From Paracoccaceae bacterium (GTDB lineage: Bacteria > Pseudomonadota > Alphaproteobacteria > Rhodobacterales > Rhodobacteraceae), in assembly GCA_003250135.1 (NCBI GenBank), contig QKHF01000089.1:1-6939 (forward strand): a DNA stretch of 6,939 nt. The letters are read 5' to 3'. Position 1 is the stretch's first letter. Every line of letters starts with the position of its first letter. Of the stretch, positions 1 through 4,949 are shown one piece after another. Position numbers and translations under genes: made by a program. The notes below the pieces were generated by a model that saw only the letters and a list, made by a program, of their open reading frames with translations, did not search any database and was not told the DNA's origin.

Positions 1-519
1 CAGAACATCGCTGAGGTGGAGGCGCTGGAGGAGACGGCTGAACATATCTCCATGACCGAGCGCCGGGCGATGGAGGCGGAGCGCGACACGACCGACCGCT
101 ATCTGGCCGCGTTCATGGCCGACAAGGTGGGCGCAGAGTTCGAGGGGCGCGTCTCGGGCGTCGCCCGCTTCGGCCTGTTCGTCAAGCTTGACGATACGGG
201 TGCGGACGGCCTGGTGCCGGTCTCGACCATCGGGCGCGAGTACTTCCGCTATGACGAGGCGGCGAAGACCCTGACCGGCGAGGAGACCGGCCGCCTGATC
301 CGGCTGGGTCAGCGCGCCACAGTGCGTCTGTCCGAAGCCGTGCCGCTGACCGGCGGGTTGCTGTTCGAGCTTCTGGCGCTGGAGGACGACAAGCTGAGCG
401 TGCGCTCCGGCGGACGGGGCAAACCCGGCGGCGGCCCCAAGCGCAAGCTCGCGCGCTCAAAGATCAAGAAGGCCAAAGCCGCGCGCAAGGCGAAGCGCGA
501 GCGGTCAAACCGGCGCTAG
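1..519 (+). CDS. rnr: Ribonuclease R, C-terminal fragment (S1 domain and basic tail)
   Basis: This is the last 172 codons of a 3'-to-5' exoribonuclease of the RNase II/RNB family. The reading frame is open from base 1, so the start and the catalytic RNB domain lie outside the window; the GTG at 16 is an internal codon. RNase R degrades structured RNA in the cytoplasm, including mRNA decay intermediates and defective rRNA and tRNA. An acidic helical stretch with an ERDTTDRY motif (about residues 26-33 of the fragment) is the usual end of the RNB region. A complete S1 RNA-binding domain follows (about 43-127) with the GxVSGVxxFGLFVxL signature and a DGLVPVS strand. The end (about 135-172) is a Lys/Arg-rich, Gly-containing tail, as in full-length RNase R, where it helps bind and unwind RNA. 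The TAG stop is at 517-519. The family assignment is firm; RNase II is less likely because of the S1-plus-basic-tail ending. Confidence 0.93.
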   Translation, partial: QNIAEVEALEETAEHISMTERRAMEAERDTTDRYLAAFMADKVGAEFEGRVSGVARFGLFVKLDDTGADGLVPVSTIGREYFRYDEAAKTLTGEETGRLIRLGQRATVRLSEAVPLTGGLLFELLALEDDKLSVRSGGRGKPGGGPKRKLARSKIKKAKAARKAKRERSNRR

Positions 520-533
520 CTCCGCCCTCATGT

Positions 534-556
534 TATGATCCGTCCGAGAGGGGGGA
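534..556 (+). promoter_or_regulatory. Possible -10 box and Shine-Dalgarno ahead of the DUF1326-DUF2182 operon
   Basis: A TATGAT hexamer (534-539) sits between the rnr stop and the DUF1326 start, and a purine run GGGGGAG (about 551-556) is a good ribosome binding site about 8 nt before the ATG at 564. A start of transcription near 546 would give a short leader. No convincing -35 box is found 16-18 bp upstream, where the sequence is the end of rnr, so read-through from rnr may also supply the operon. The ribosome binding site is well supported; the promoter is tentative. Confidence 0.4.
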
Positions 557-563
557 GATCATC

Positions 564-1196
564 ATGATTCCATGGGAGTTCCGTGGACGGTCCGTGGCCA
601 ATTGCAACTGTGCGCCCGGCTGCCCGTGCCAGTTCAATTCTCTGCCGACAACGGGATCCTGCCACGCAGTCGACGCGATCCAGATCGAGACCGGCCATTT
701 TGGCGACGTGTCGCTGGACGGGCTGCGCATGGTGCAGATTCTTTGGTGGCCGGGGCCAATCCATGAACTGCATGGAGAACAGTTACCGATCATCGACATC
801 CGGGCCGACGATGCTCAACGCAACGCGTTGCTGACGATCTTGTCGGGAAAGGAGACAGAGCCCGGCGCCACCGCCTATAACGTATTCGCGACGACGTTCG
901 ACAAGGTGCACCCGGCGGTTTACGCACAGATCGAGATGGAATCTGACGGCGACGCCCGCCGCGGGTATGTAAGGATCGAAGGTTTTGTCGACACTGTGGC
1001 GCAGCCGATCGTGAACCCTGTGACCGGAGAGGAGCATCGGGCGCGAATCGACTTGCCGAACGGCATCGAGTTCCAGGTCGCCGAGATTGGCATTGGAAGC
1101 TCGAAAACCAGCGGCCCGATCACCTTCGAGATCTCCGACACGCACAGTCAGTTCGTCAACGTCCACCTGAACAATCAGGGCGTCGTCAGACACTAG
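564..1196 (+). CDS. DUF1326 domain protein, probable soluble metal-binding partner of DUF2182
   Basis: A 210-residue protein that I recognise as DUF1326, a family without an established biochemical role. It has no signal peptide or membrane segment, so it is probably cytoplasmic. The diagnostic feature is near the N-terminus: C14, C16, C20 and C22 form a CxCx3CxC cluster (NCNCAPGCPCQF), followed by C33-H34 in a GSCH motif. These residues look like a thiol metal site. The rest is predicted beta-rich, and an IHELHGE stretch (66-72) adds two histidines. The length is normal for the family. The start at 564 is chosen for its Shine-Dalgarno sequence and because the conserved WEFRGRSVANCNC stretch begins right after it; an ATG at 572 is out of frame. 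The stop is 11 bp before the DUF2182 start, so the two are surely co-transcribed. Sampled stretches have somewhat lower GC than the partner gene. Family call firm; metal binding inferred. Confidence 0.88.
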   Translation: MIPWEFRGRSVANCNCAPGCPCQFNSLPTTGSCHAVDAIQIETGHFGDVSLDGLRMVQILWWPGPIHELHGEQLPIIDIRADDAQRNALLTILSGKETEPGATAYNVFATTFDKVHPAVYAQIEMESDGDARRGYVRIEGFVDTVAQPIVNPVTGEEHRARIDLPNGIEFQVAEIGIGSSKTSGPITFEISDTHSQFVNVHLNNQGVVRH

Positions 1197-1207
1197 GGAC
1201 GCGATCC

Positions 1208-2068
1208 ATGGCCAACCGCTCTTCGCTGGAGGAGGCGCTCAGGCGCGACCGCTGGATCACCCTTGCCGCGCTGGCGCTGGTGATTCTCGCCGCTTGGGGC
1301 TGGGTGCTGTCCGGCGCCGGGATGGGGATGAGCGGGCCGGAGATGTCCTCGCTCGACATGGCGCTTGGCGCCGCCCCCGCCAAGCCGATGGCGATGGAGC
1401 GCGCGACGGGCATGGAGATGGCCATGGCGACGCCCGCCCAGTGGGACGCCGCCTATGCCGTGCTGATGTTCTTCATGTGGTGGGTGATGATGCTGGCGAT
1501 GATGCTGCCCAGCGCCACGCCCGCCATCCTGCTCTTCGCAGCGCTCAAGCGGCGAACGGAAACCGAAGAGTTCCCCGCCCTGCCCGCCATCGCCGCCTTC
1601 ACCGCCGGATACGCCGCCGCCTGGGCCGGGTTCTCCCTGATCGCCGTCGCTCTGCAATGGACGTTCGAGCGGGTTGGAATTCTCTCTCCGATGATGCTGA
1701 ACGCGACCTCGCTTGGCCTCGCAGGCGGCGTGCTGCTCGCGGCCGGGCTCTATCAACTGACGCCGCTGAAGCAGGCCTGCCTCCGCCACTGTCGCAGCCC
1801 GGTGCAATTCCTCTCGGCCCATTGGCGCAAGTCGGTCGGCGGCGCGTTCGGCATGGGCGCGCGGCATGGGATGTATTGCCTGGGATGCTGCTGGGCTCTG
1901 ATGGCGCTGCTGTTCTTCGGCGGAGTGATGAACCTGTGGTGGGTGGCGGGGTTGGCCGCACTGGTCGCCGTCGAAAAGCTCGTCCCCCGGGGCGTATGGT
2001 TCGGTTACGGGCTGGGCGCCGGATTGACGCTCTGGGGACTGTGGTTCCTGTGGCGAGCGCTCGCCTGA
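1208..2068 (+). CDS. DUF2182 predicted metal-binding integral membrane protein
   Basis: A 286-residue inner-membrane protein of the DUF2182 family (COG5486, described as predicted metal-binding). Hydrophobic segments are seen at about 16-36, 82-111, 123-150, 166-183, 222-240, 243-259 and 265-285. Between the first two lies an extramembrane loop with nine Met in 35 residues (39, 41, 46, 51, 61, 63, 69, 71, 73), and the next helix adds M87, M90, M94, M95, M98 and M99. Further possible ligands are in the family signatures: C191, H194 and C195 (CLRHCRSP), H205, H220, and C224, C227, C228 (GMYCLGCCW), followed by GGVMNLWW and a VEKLVPRG end. Soft-ligand clustering suggests Cu(I) or a similar metal, but no function is proven. 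The ribosome binding site AGGGA (1195-1199) overlaps the DUF1326 stop codon, indicating translational coupling. The last codons form a perfect GC palindrome (2052-2065). Family firm, function inferred. Confidence 0.9.
   Translation: MANRSSLEEALRRDRWITLAALALVILAAWGWVLSGAGMGMSGPEMSSLDMALGAAPAKPMAMERATGMEMAMATPAQWDAAYAVLMFFMWWVMMLAMMLPSATPAILLFAALKRRTETEEFPALPAIAAFTAGYAAAWAGFSLIAVALQWTFERVGILSPMMLNATSLGLAGGVLLAAGLYQLTPLKQACLRHCRSPVQFLSAHWRKSVGGAFGMGARHGMYCLGCCWALMALLFFGGVMNLWWVAGLAALVAVEKLVPRGVWFGYGLGAGLTLWGLWFLWRALA
2052..2065. terminator. Palindrome GGCGAGCGCTCGCC at the 3' end of the DUF2182 gene
   Basis: A perfect 14-bp palindrome ends directly before the TGA stop at 2066-2068 and 11 bp from the stop of the convergent DUF2794 gene. 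As RNA it gives a 5-bp GC stem with a 4-nt loop on either strand. No T-run follows on either side, so this is not a classical intrinsic terminator. It may slow polymerase or block 3' exonucleases from both directions, or it may be a by-product of GC-rich codons. The palindrome is certain; the role is a guess. Confidence 0.3.
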
Positions 2069-2075
2069 TCCGGGC

Positions 2076-2432
2076 CTAGTCGACGGGCGCCAGCTTGATC
2101 AGCATCTTGTCGAATACCCGCAGCACCTGCGCCAGATCGCGCCCGCGCTTCAGGATGCGCCCATCCATGGCGATCACCGAATAGGCGCCCTGCTTGGCCG
2201 CCAGTCTGGGATTCTTCTCGATCGTATAAAGCGGCCGCTCGGACGCCCGTCGGAAGACCGAGAACACTGCGACCTCTCGCAGGTGATCGATGGCGTAGTC
2301 CCGCCATTCGCCCGCGGCGACCATGCGTCCGTACACGGACAGGATCGTGGTGAGTTCGCGCCGGTTGAAGTTCACCTCCGGCGGAGCGGCGCGCCCCCCG
2401 GAGGCGAAAACTGAGATATCGCCGCCATCCAT
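2076..2432 (-). CDS. DUF2794 family protein
   Basis: A 118-residue soluble protein recognised as DUF2794, a small family largely restricted to Alphaproteobacteria and without known function. The core matches the family closely: FNRRELTTILSVYGRMVAAGEWRDYAIDHL (about 22-51), then VAVFSVFRRASERPLYTIEKNP (about 54-75), LAAKQGAYSV and ILKRGRDLAQVLRVFDK near the C-terminus. There is no signal peptide, membrane segment or cysteine cluster. The start at 2432 (ATG) gives the usual short variable N-terminus before the conserved core; the Shine-Dalgarno sequence there is weak (GCGGAT just before the ATG), so a leaderless or poorly initiated message is possible. The gene converges on DUF2182 with 7 bp between stop codons and diverges from the Ntn-hydrolase gene. 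Neither neighbour suggests a job for it. Confidence 0.85.
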   Translation of the reverse strand: MDGGDISVFASGGRAAPPEVNFNRRELTTILSVYGRMVAAGEWRDYAIDHLREVAVFSVFRRASERPLYTIEKNPRLAAKQGAYSVIAMDGRILKRGRDLAQVLRVFDKMLIKLAPVD

Positions 2433-2625
2433 ATCCGCAGCATGCCGCGCAATGCCTCATTCGCGCAAGCTTTTGCATGCCGCATCGCGATATCTTGCGT
2501 TAAAGCGCCGTATTGCGACCGCGTCTTCGCCCGGATTCTCCGCACCCGCCGCAAACCCGCCCAATTCTGAACTCGCGAACGCCCACATAGGCCCCGATAA
2601 ACCTGTTGCAGCGGCTAACGCTGGA

Positions 2626-2667
2626 CCGGCGCCGCGGCCACAGCCCCCACCCCGATCGCGGCGCCGG
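2626..2667. repeat. Perfect 11-bp inverted repeat CCGGCGCCGCG / CGCGGCGCCGG
   Basis: The left arm is 2626-2636 and the right arm 2657-2667, separated by 20 nt that are C-rich. The arms are fully complementary and each contains GGCGCC, itself a palindrome. In RNA this is a very stable stem. No T-run follows on either strand, so it is not an ordinary terminator. It lies about 95 bp ahead of the GGT-family start, where it could be a leader structure or a dimeric protein site. In GC-rich DNA, chance cannot be excluded. Confidence 0.5.
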
Positions 2668-2749
2668 CTTCCCCCCTCCTCATCAGCCTTGAAAAACCGC
2701 GCGGCGCGGCGACGGAATCCGGTTAAGACTTCGAAACGGATATCGTGAC

Positions 2750-2754
2750 GGAGG
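2750..2754 (+). promoter_or_regulatory. Ribosome binding site of the GGT-family gene
   Basis: A GGAGG core lies 6 nt before the ATG at 2761. This strong, well-spaced site fixes the start, and with it the absence of a signal peptide on the protein. Confidence 0.8.
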
Positions 2755-2760
2755 CCGCAC

Positions 2761-4347
2761 ATGCGCGATTTTCACCAGCCCAGACGCTCCACGGTCCATG
2801 CGGCGAACGGCATGTGCGCGAGTTCGCATCCGCTGGCCTCGGCGGCCGCGATCGACATCCTGCGCAGGGGCGGCAACGCCGCAGACGCCGCCATCGCCGC
2901 CGCGCTGATCTGCGGGCTGGGAGAGCCGGCCATGACCGGGCTGGGCGGCGACATGTTCGCGCTGGTCAAGCCTGCGGACTCGGACACGGTCTGGGGGCTG
3001 AACGGGTCCGGCCACGCGCCCAAAGCCCTCACGGCCGACCGTTTGCGCGCCGAAGGACATGACATAGTCCCGGTCGCCTCGCCGCACGCCGTGACCATCC
3101 CGACGGCGGTGGACGGCTTCATCCGCCTGTCCGAGACCCACGGACGGCTGGGCTTTGATTCTGTTCTGGCGCCGGTGATCGACTACGCCGAGCATGGCGT
3201 CCCCGTCGCTCCGCGCGCGGCCTTCGACTGGGCCCGGGGCGCCGAGAAGCTGAGCGGCGCGGCGCGCGCGCATTTCCTAAAGGGCGATCAGCCCTATGCG
3301 ACCGGCCAGATCTTCCGCGCGCCCGGTCAGGCCGAGGTGCTGCGCCGCATCGCCAAGGAGGGCCGCGCCGGCTTCTACGAGGGCGAGGTCGCCGCCGACA
3401 TGGTAGCCAGCCTGAACGCGCTGGGCGGGCTGCATACGGCCGAGGATTTCGCCGAGGCCCGTTCGAGCGAGGTCCAGCCCATCTCCGCCAGCTATCGGGG
3501 CCGGGAGATCATCGAGCTTCCCCCGAACAATGGCGGCGCGACGGCGCTTCTGATGGCGCGTCTGGCGGAGAATGTCGGCCTAGGCGGCTATGATCCGTTC
3601 GGCGCGGAACGCGCGCATCTGGAGGCGGAGATCACCAAGCTCGCCATGGACGCCCGCAACCGGGTGATCGGCGACCCGGCCTCGACCACGCGGTTGCCGC
3701 ACCTGATGGCCGAGGAGACCGCGCAGAAGCTGGCGGCTCTGATCAACCCGCGACGCGCGCGCCCGGAGGCCAAGGTCGCCGCCGCGGCCGAGGAGGTCCA
3801 TCGCGAGACGATCTATCTCTGCGTCGTCGACCGCGACCGCATGGTCGTCTCGCTGATCTACTCGATTTTCCACGATTTCGGGTCGGGCCTCGCGTCGGAC
3901 CGGTTCGGCATCCTGTTCCACAATCGCGGCGCCGGCTTCAGCCTGACGCCGGGCCACCCGAACGAGCTTGGCCCCGGCAAGCGGCCTATGCACACCATCC
4001 TGCCGGCCATGCTGCGCGAAGGCGGTCGCGTGGCGATGCCCTTCGGCGTGATGGGAGGGCAGTATCAGCCCACCGGGCAGTTGCGCCTGCTCACCAACCT
4101 GATCGACTATGGCATGGACCTGCAGGGGGCGATCGACGGCGCGCGCAGCTTCGCGATCGACGGCGTGCTAAGGCTGGAGCGCGGCTATGGCGCCGACATC
4201 GCCGAGGCGCTGAGTGCGATGGGCCACCGCGTCGAACGCCCGGATGTCGCGATCGGCGGCGCACAGGCGATCTGGATCGACGAGACGAATGGCGCGCTGA
4301 TCGGCGCCTCGGACCCGCGCAAGGACGGCTGCGCGCTCGGCTACTGA
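2761..4347 (+). CDS. Gamma-glutamyltransferase-family Ntn-hydrolase proenzyme (YwrD/HpxW-like)
   Basis: A 528-residue member of the gamma-glutamyltransferase (GGT) fold. These enzymes cleave themselves before a Thr that becomes the N-terminal nucleophile. The N-terminal half has the family core GGNAADAAIAAAL (37-49) and MTGLGGDMF (58-66). The nucleophile is T350 in RETIYLCVVD, aligned by eye with E. coli T391, predicting subunits of about 349 and 179 residues. GSGL (374-377), GPGKRPMHTILPA (404-416), the GVMGGQYQP loop (429-437) and a GASDPR end follow. By the same ungapped comparison, E. coli R114, N411, D433 and S462-S463 correspond to S83, F370, G392 and H411-T412, so the canonical glutamate-binding set is missing. 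This fits YwrD-like, oxamate amidohydrolase (HpxW) or class IV acylase relatives better than true glutathione hydrolase. The protein starts at the mature fold with no signal peptide, so it should act in the cytoplasm, unlike periplasmic GGT. Neighbours give no substrate clue. Family firm; substrate unknown. Confidence 0.88.
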   Translation: MRDFHQPRRSTVHAANGMCASSHPLASAAAIDILRRGGNAADAAIAAALICGLGEPAMTGLGGDMFALVKPADSDTVWGLNGSGHAPKALTADRLRAEGHDIVPVASPHAVTIPTAVDGFIRLSETHGRLGFDSVLAPVIDYAEHGVPVAPRAAFDWARGAEKLSGAARAHFLKGDQPYATGQIFRAPGQAEVLRRIAKEGRAGFYEGEVAADMVASLNALGGLHTAEDFAEARSSEVQPISASYRGREIIELPPNNGGATALLMARLAENVGLGGYDPFGAERAHLEAEITKLAMDARNRVIGDPASTTRLPHLMAEETAQKLAALINPRRARPEAKVAAAAEEVHRETIYLCVVDRDRMVVSLIYSIFHDFGSGLASDRFGILFHNRGAGFSLTPGHPNELGPGKRPMHTILPAMLREGGRVAMPFGVMGGQYQPTGQLRLLTNLIDYGMDLQGAIDGARSFAIDGVLRLERGYGADIAEALSAMGHRVERPDVAIGGAQAIWIDETNGALIGASDPRKDGCALGY

Positions 4348-4353
4348 GCGCGC
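4331..4353. terminator. GC hairpin over the GGT-family stop codon, between convergent genes
   Basis: GCGCGCTC (4331-4338) and GAGCGCGC (4346-4353) form a perfect 8-bp stem with a 7-nt loop, with the TGA stop (4345-4347) spanning the base of the loop and the start of the right arm. The hspQ stop lies 20 bp further on the opposite strand, so the stem would form at the 3' end of both transcripts. No T-run follows on either side. It may act as a bidirectional pause or mRNA-stabilising structure, perhaps with Rho. The structure is plain; its function is inferred. Confidence 0.35.
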
Positions 4354-4372
4354 GTCCAATCGGCGTTGCGGA

Positions 4373-4699
4373 TCAGTGCAGCGCCGTCTCGGCGTGGTAA
4401 AGACCGCCGTTGAGCTCGCCGAACGACTCGAGCACGTCGGGGTGATCGACCGGCTCCCCGGAATCGTCCAGCACCAGGTTCTGCTCCGAGACATAGGCCG
4501 TGTAGTAGCTCGTCTCGTTCTCGGCGTAGAGATGGTAGAACGGCTGGTCTTTCCGCGGGCGCACTTCCTCGGGGATCGACTCCCACCATTCATTGGTGTT
4601 GGAAAACACTGGGTCGATATCGAAGATCACGCCGCGAAACGGATAGAGGCGGTGCTTGACCACCTGTCCGATCTGGAATTTCGCGCTCGCGCTGAGCAT
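4373..4699 (-). CDS. hspQ: Heat shock protein HspQ (YccV-like, hemimethylated-DNA-binding family)
   Basis: A 108-residue HspQ/YccV-family protein. In enterobacteria the family is known for binding hemimethylated DNA, affecting DnaA levels, and as an adaptor that enhances Lon proteolysis. The whole protein matches: AKFQIGQVVKHRLYPFRGVIFDIDP (6-30), a WWESIPEE block, RPRKDQPFYHLYAENE (47-62), YYTAYVSEQNL (65-75) and a DDSGEPVDHPDV segment. The frame stays open to an ATG at 4780, but the extra 27 residues look unlike the family and would run through the AT-rich promoter-like tract. The start at 4699 has AAAGG and GGGG upstream and gives the usual family length. The gene is divergent from the AEC permease and convergent with the GGT-family gene. 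Its GC content is lower than that of its neighbours, as expected for a conserved protein rich in Tyr, Asn, Glu and Asp. No clear sigma-32 promoter is visible. Confidence 0.92.
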   Translation of the reverse strand: MLSASAKFQIGQVVKHRLYPFRGVIFDIDPVFSNTNEWWESIPEEVRPRKDQPFYHLYAENETSYYTAYVSEQNLVLDDSGEPVDHPDVLESFGELNGGLYHAETALH

Positions 4700-4740
4700 G
4701 GCCCCATGCCTTTCGAATTCGACTCGCCGACCACCGCCAG

Positions 4741-4760
4741 CGATTACTATTAAATTTTCA
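4741..4760 (-). promoter_or_regulatory. AT-rich tract, probable hspQ promoter region
   Basis: This is the most AT-rich stretch of the intergenic region. Read on the minus strand it contains TTTAATAGTAAT, which offers several TATAAT-like hexamers about 45-60 bp before the hspQ start at 4699. No -35 sequence at the right spacing is convincing, and neither the standard heat-shock sigma-32 -35 (CTTGAAA) nor its -10 is found. The exact promoter elements cannot be assigned. Confidence 0.3.
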
Positions 4761-4768
4761 CAGCATTT

Positions 4769-4831
4769 GCCGCAGCGCAACGAAACTGTGGCCTTGCAGC
4801 CTCAAAGCCGCAGCGCACCGTGGCGCTGCGG
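4769..4831. repeat. Three copies of a CCGCAGCGC motif (two direct, one inverted) between hspQ and the AEC gene
   Basis: GCCGCAGCGCA occurs at 4769-4779 and again, identically, at 4807-4817, 38 bp apart. The core CCGCAGCGC (4808-4816) is then repeated inverted as GCGCTGCGG at 4823-4831, giving a 9-bp perfect dyad with a 6-nt gap. The set lies between the AT-rich tract upstream of hspQ and the TATAAT box upstream of the AEC permease. This is where an operator for one or both divergent genes would be expected. The dyad could also be an RNA hairpin, but neither flanking gene reads into it. Repeats are certain; regulatory role inferred. Confidence 0.5.
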
Positions 4832-4860
4832 TGACTCCGCACTTTCTCCGCATCATGGGA

Positions 4861-4866
4861 TATAAT
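4861..4866 (+). promoter_or_regulatory. TATAAT -10 box of the AEC permease gene
   Basis: A perfect TATAAT lies 83 bp before the AEC start, giving a transcription start near 4873. The -35 region at 16-18 bp spacing shows no TTGACA match, so activation by a factor bound at the adjacent dyad (4808-4831) is conceivable. A consensus -10 in GC-rich DNA is not common, which supports a real promoter. Confidence 0.45.
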
Positions 4867-4871
4867 CCGGA

Positions 4872-4896
4872 TCAAGCGCGCCTTCGCTTGAGGCGC
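4872..4896 (+). promoter_or_regulatory. AEC leader hairpin with a competing alternative pairing
   Basis: TCAAGCG (4872-4878) pairs perfectly with CGCTTGA (4885-4891) around a 6-nt loop, right at the predicted 5' end of the transcript. GCGCC (4878-4882), mostly from the loop, can instead pair with GGCGC (4892-4896). The two cannot form together because they share bases and a 7-bp stem with no linker rules out a pseudoknot. A 5'-end stem may simply stabilise the mRNA; a switching role is speculative. Confidence 0.35.
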
Positions 4897-4949
4897 CGAC
4901 GAAGGACTTCCATTACCGAATCTCCGCTACGCGCCAATCCGAGGTCTTC

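Larger units (their letters stand above)
2433..2760. other. Divergent intergenic region between DUF2794 and the GGT-family gene
   Basis: These 328 bp hold the 5' regions of two divergent genes. I see no convincing protein: a 101-codon minus-strand frame (2457-2762) and a plus-strand frame (2323-2748) have Arg/Pro/Ala-rich translations that resemble no family and overlap real starts. The left third is relatively AT-rich (around 2470-2520), fitting a promoter zone for the minus-strand gene, and carries the 9-mer GCATGCCGC twice (2440-2448 and 2475-2483). The middle has an 11-bp inverted repeat (2626-2667). A TTGAAA hexamer at 2689-2694 has no good -10 partner at 17 bp. No tRNA or recognisable riboswitch is seen. 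Confidence 0.5.

Noticed and set aside
1193..1867. 224-codon minus-strand frame opposite DUF2182
   Set aside because: It is His/Gly/Arg-rich shadow coding of the Met- and Ala-rich DUF2182 frame, which has clear family motifs, a ribosome binding site and an operon context.
2688..2694. CTTGAAA resembling a sigma-32 -35 box upstream of the GGT-family gene
   Set aside because: No CCCCAT-like or alphaproteobacterial CYTAT -10 is found at the expected distance downstream, and the gene is not a heat-shock type.
2323..2748. 141-codon plus-strand open frame ahead of the GGT-family gene
   Set aside because: It is antisense to the well-supported DUF2794 gene and has a Pro/Arg/Ser-rich translation without recognisable motifs.
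2457..2762. 101-codon minus-strand open frame filling the divergent intergenic region
   Set aside because: Its translation is Arg/Gly/Ala-rich and low in complexity, resembles no family, has no good ribosome binding site, and overlaps the GGT-family start codon. It fits chance openness in GC-rich DNA.
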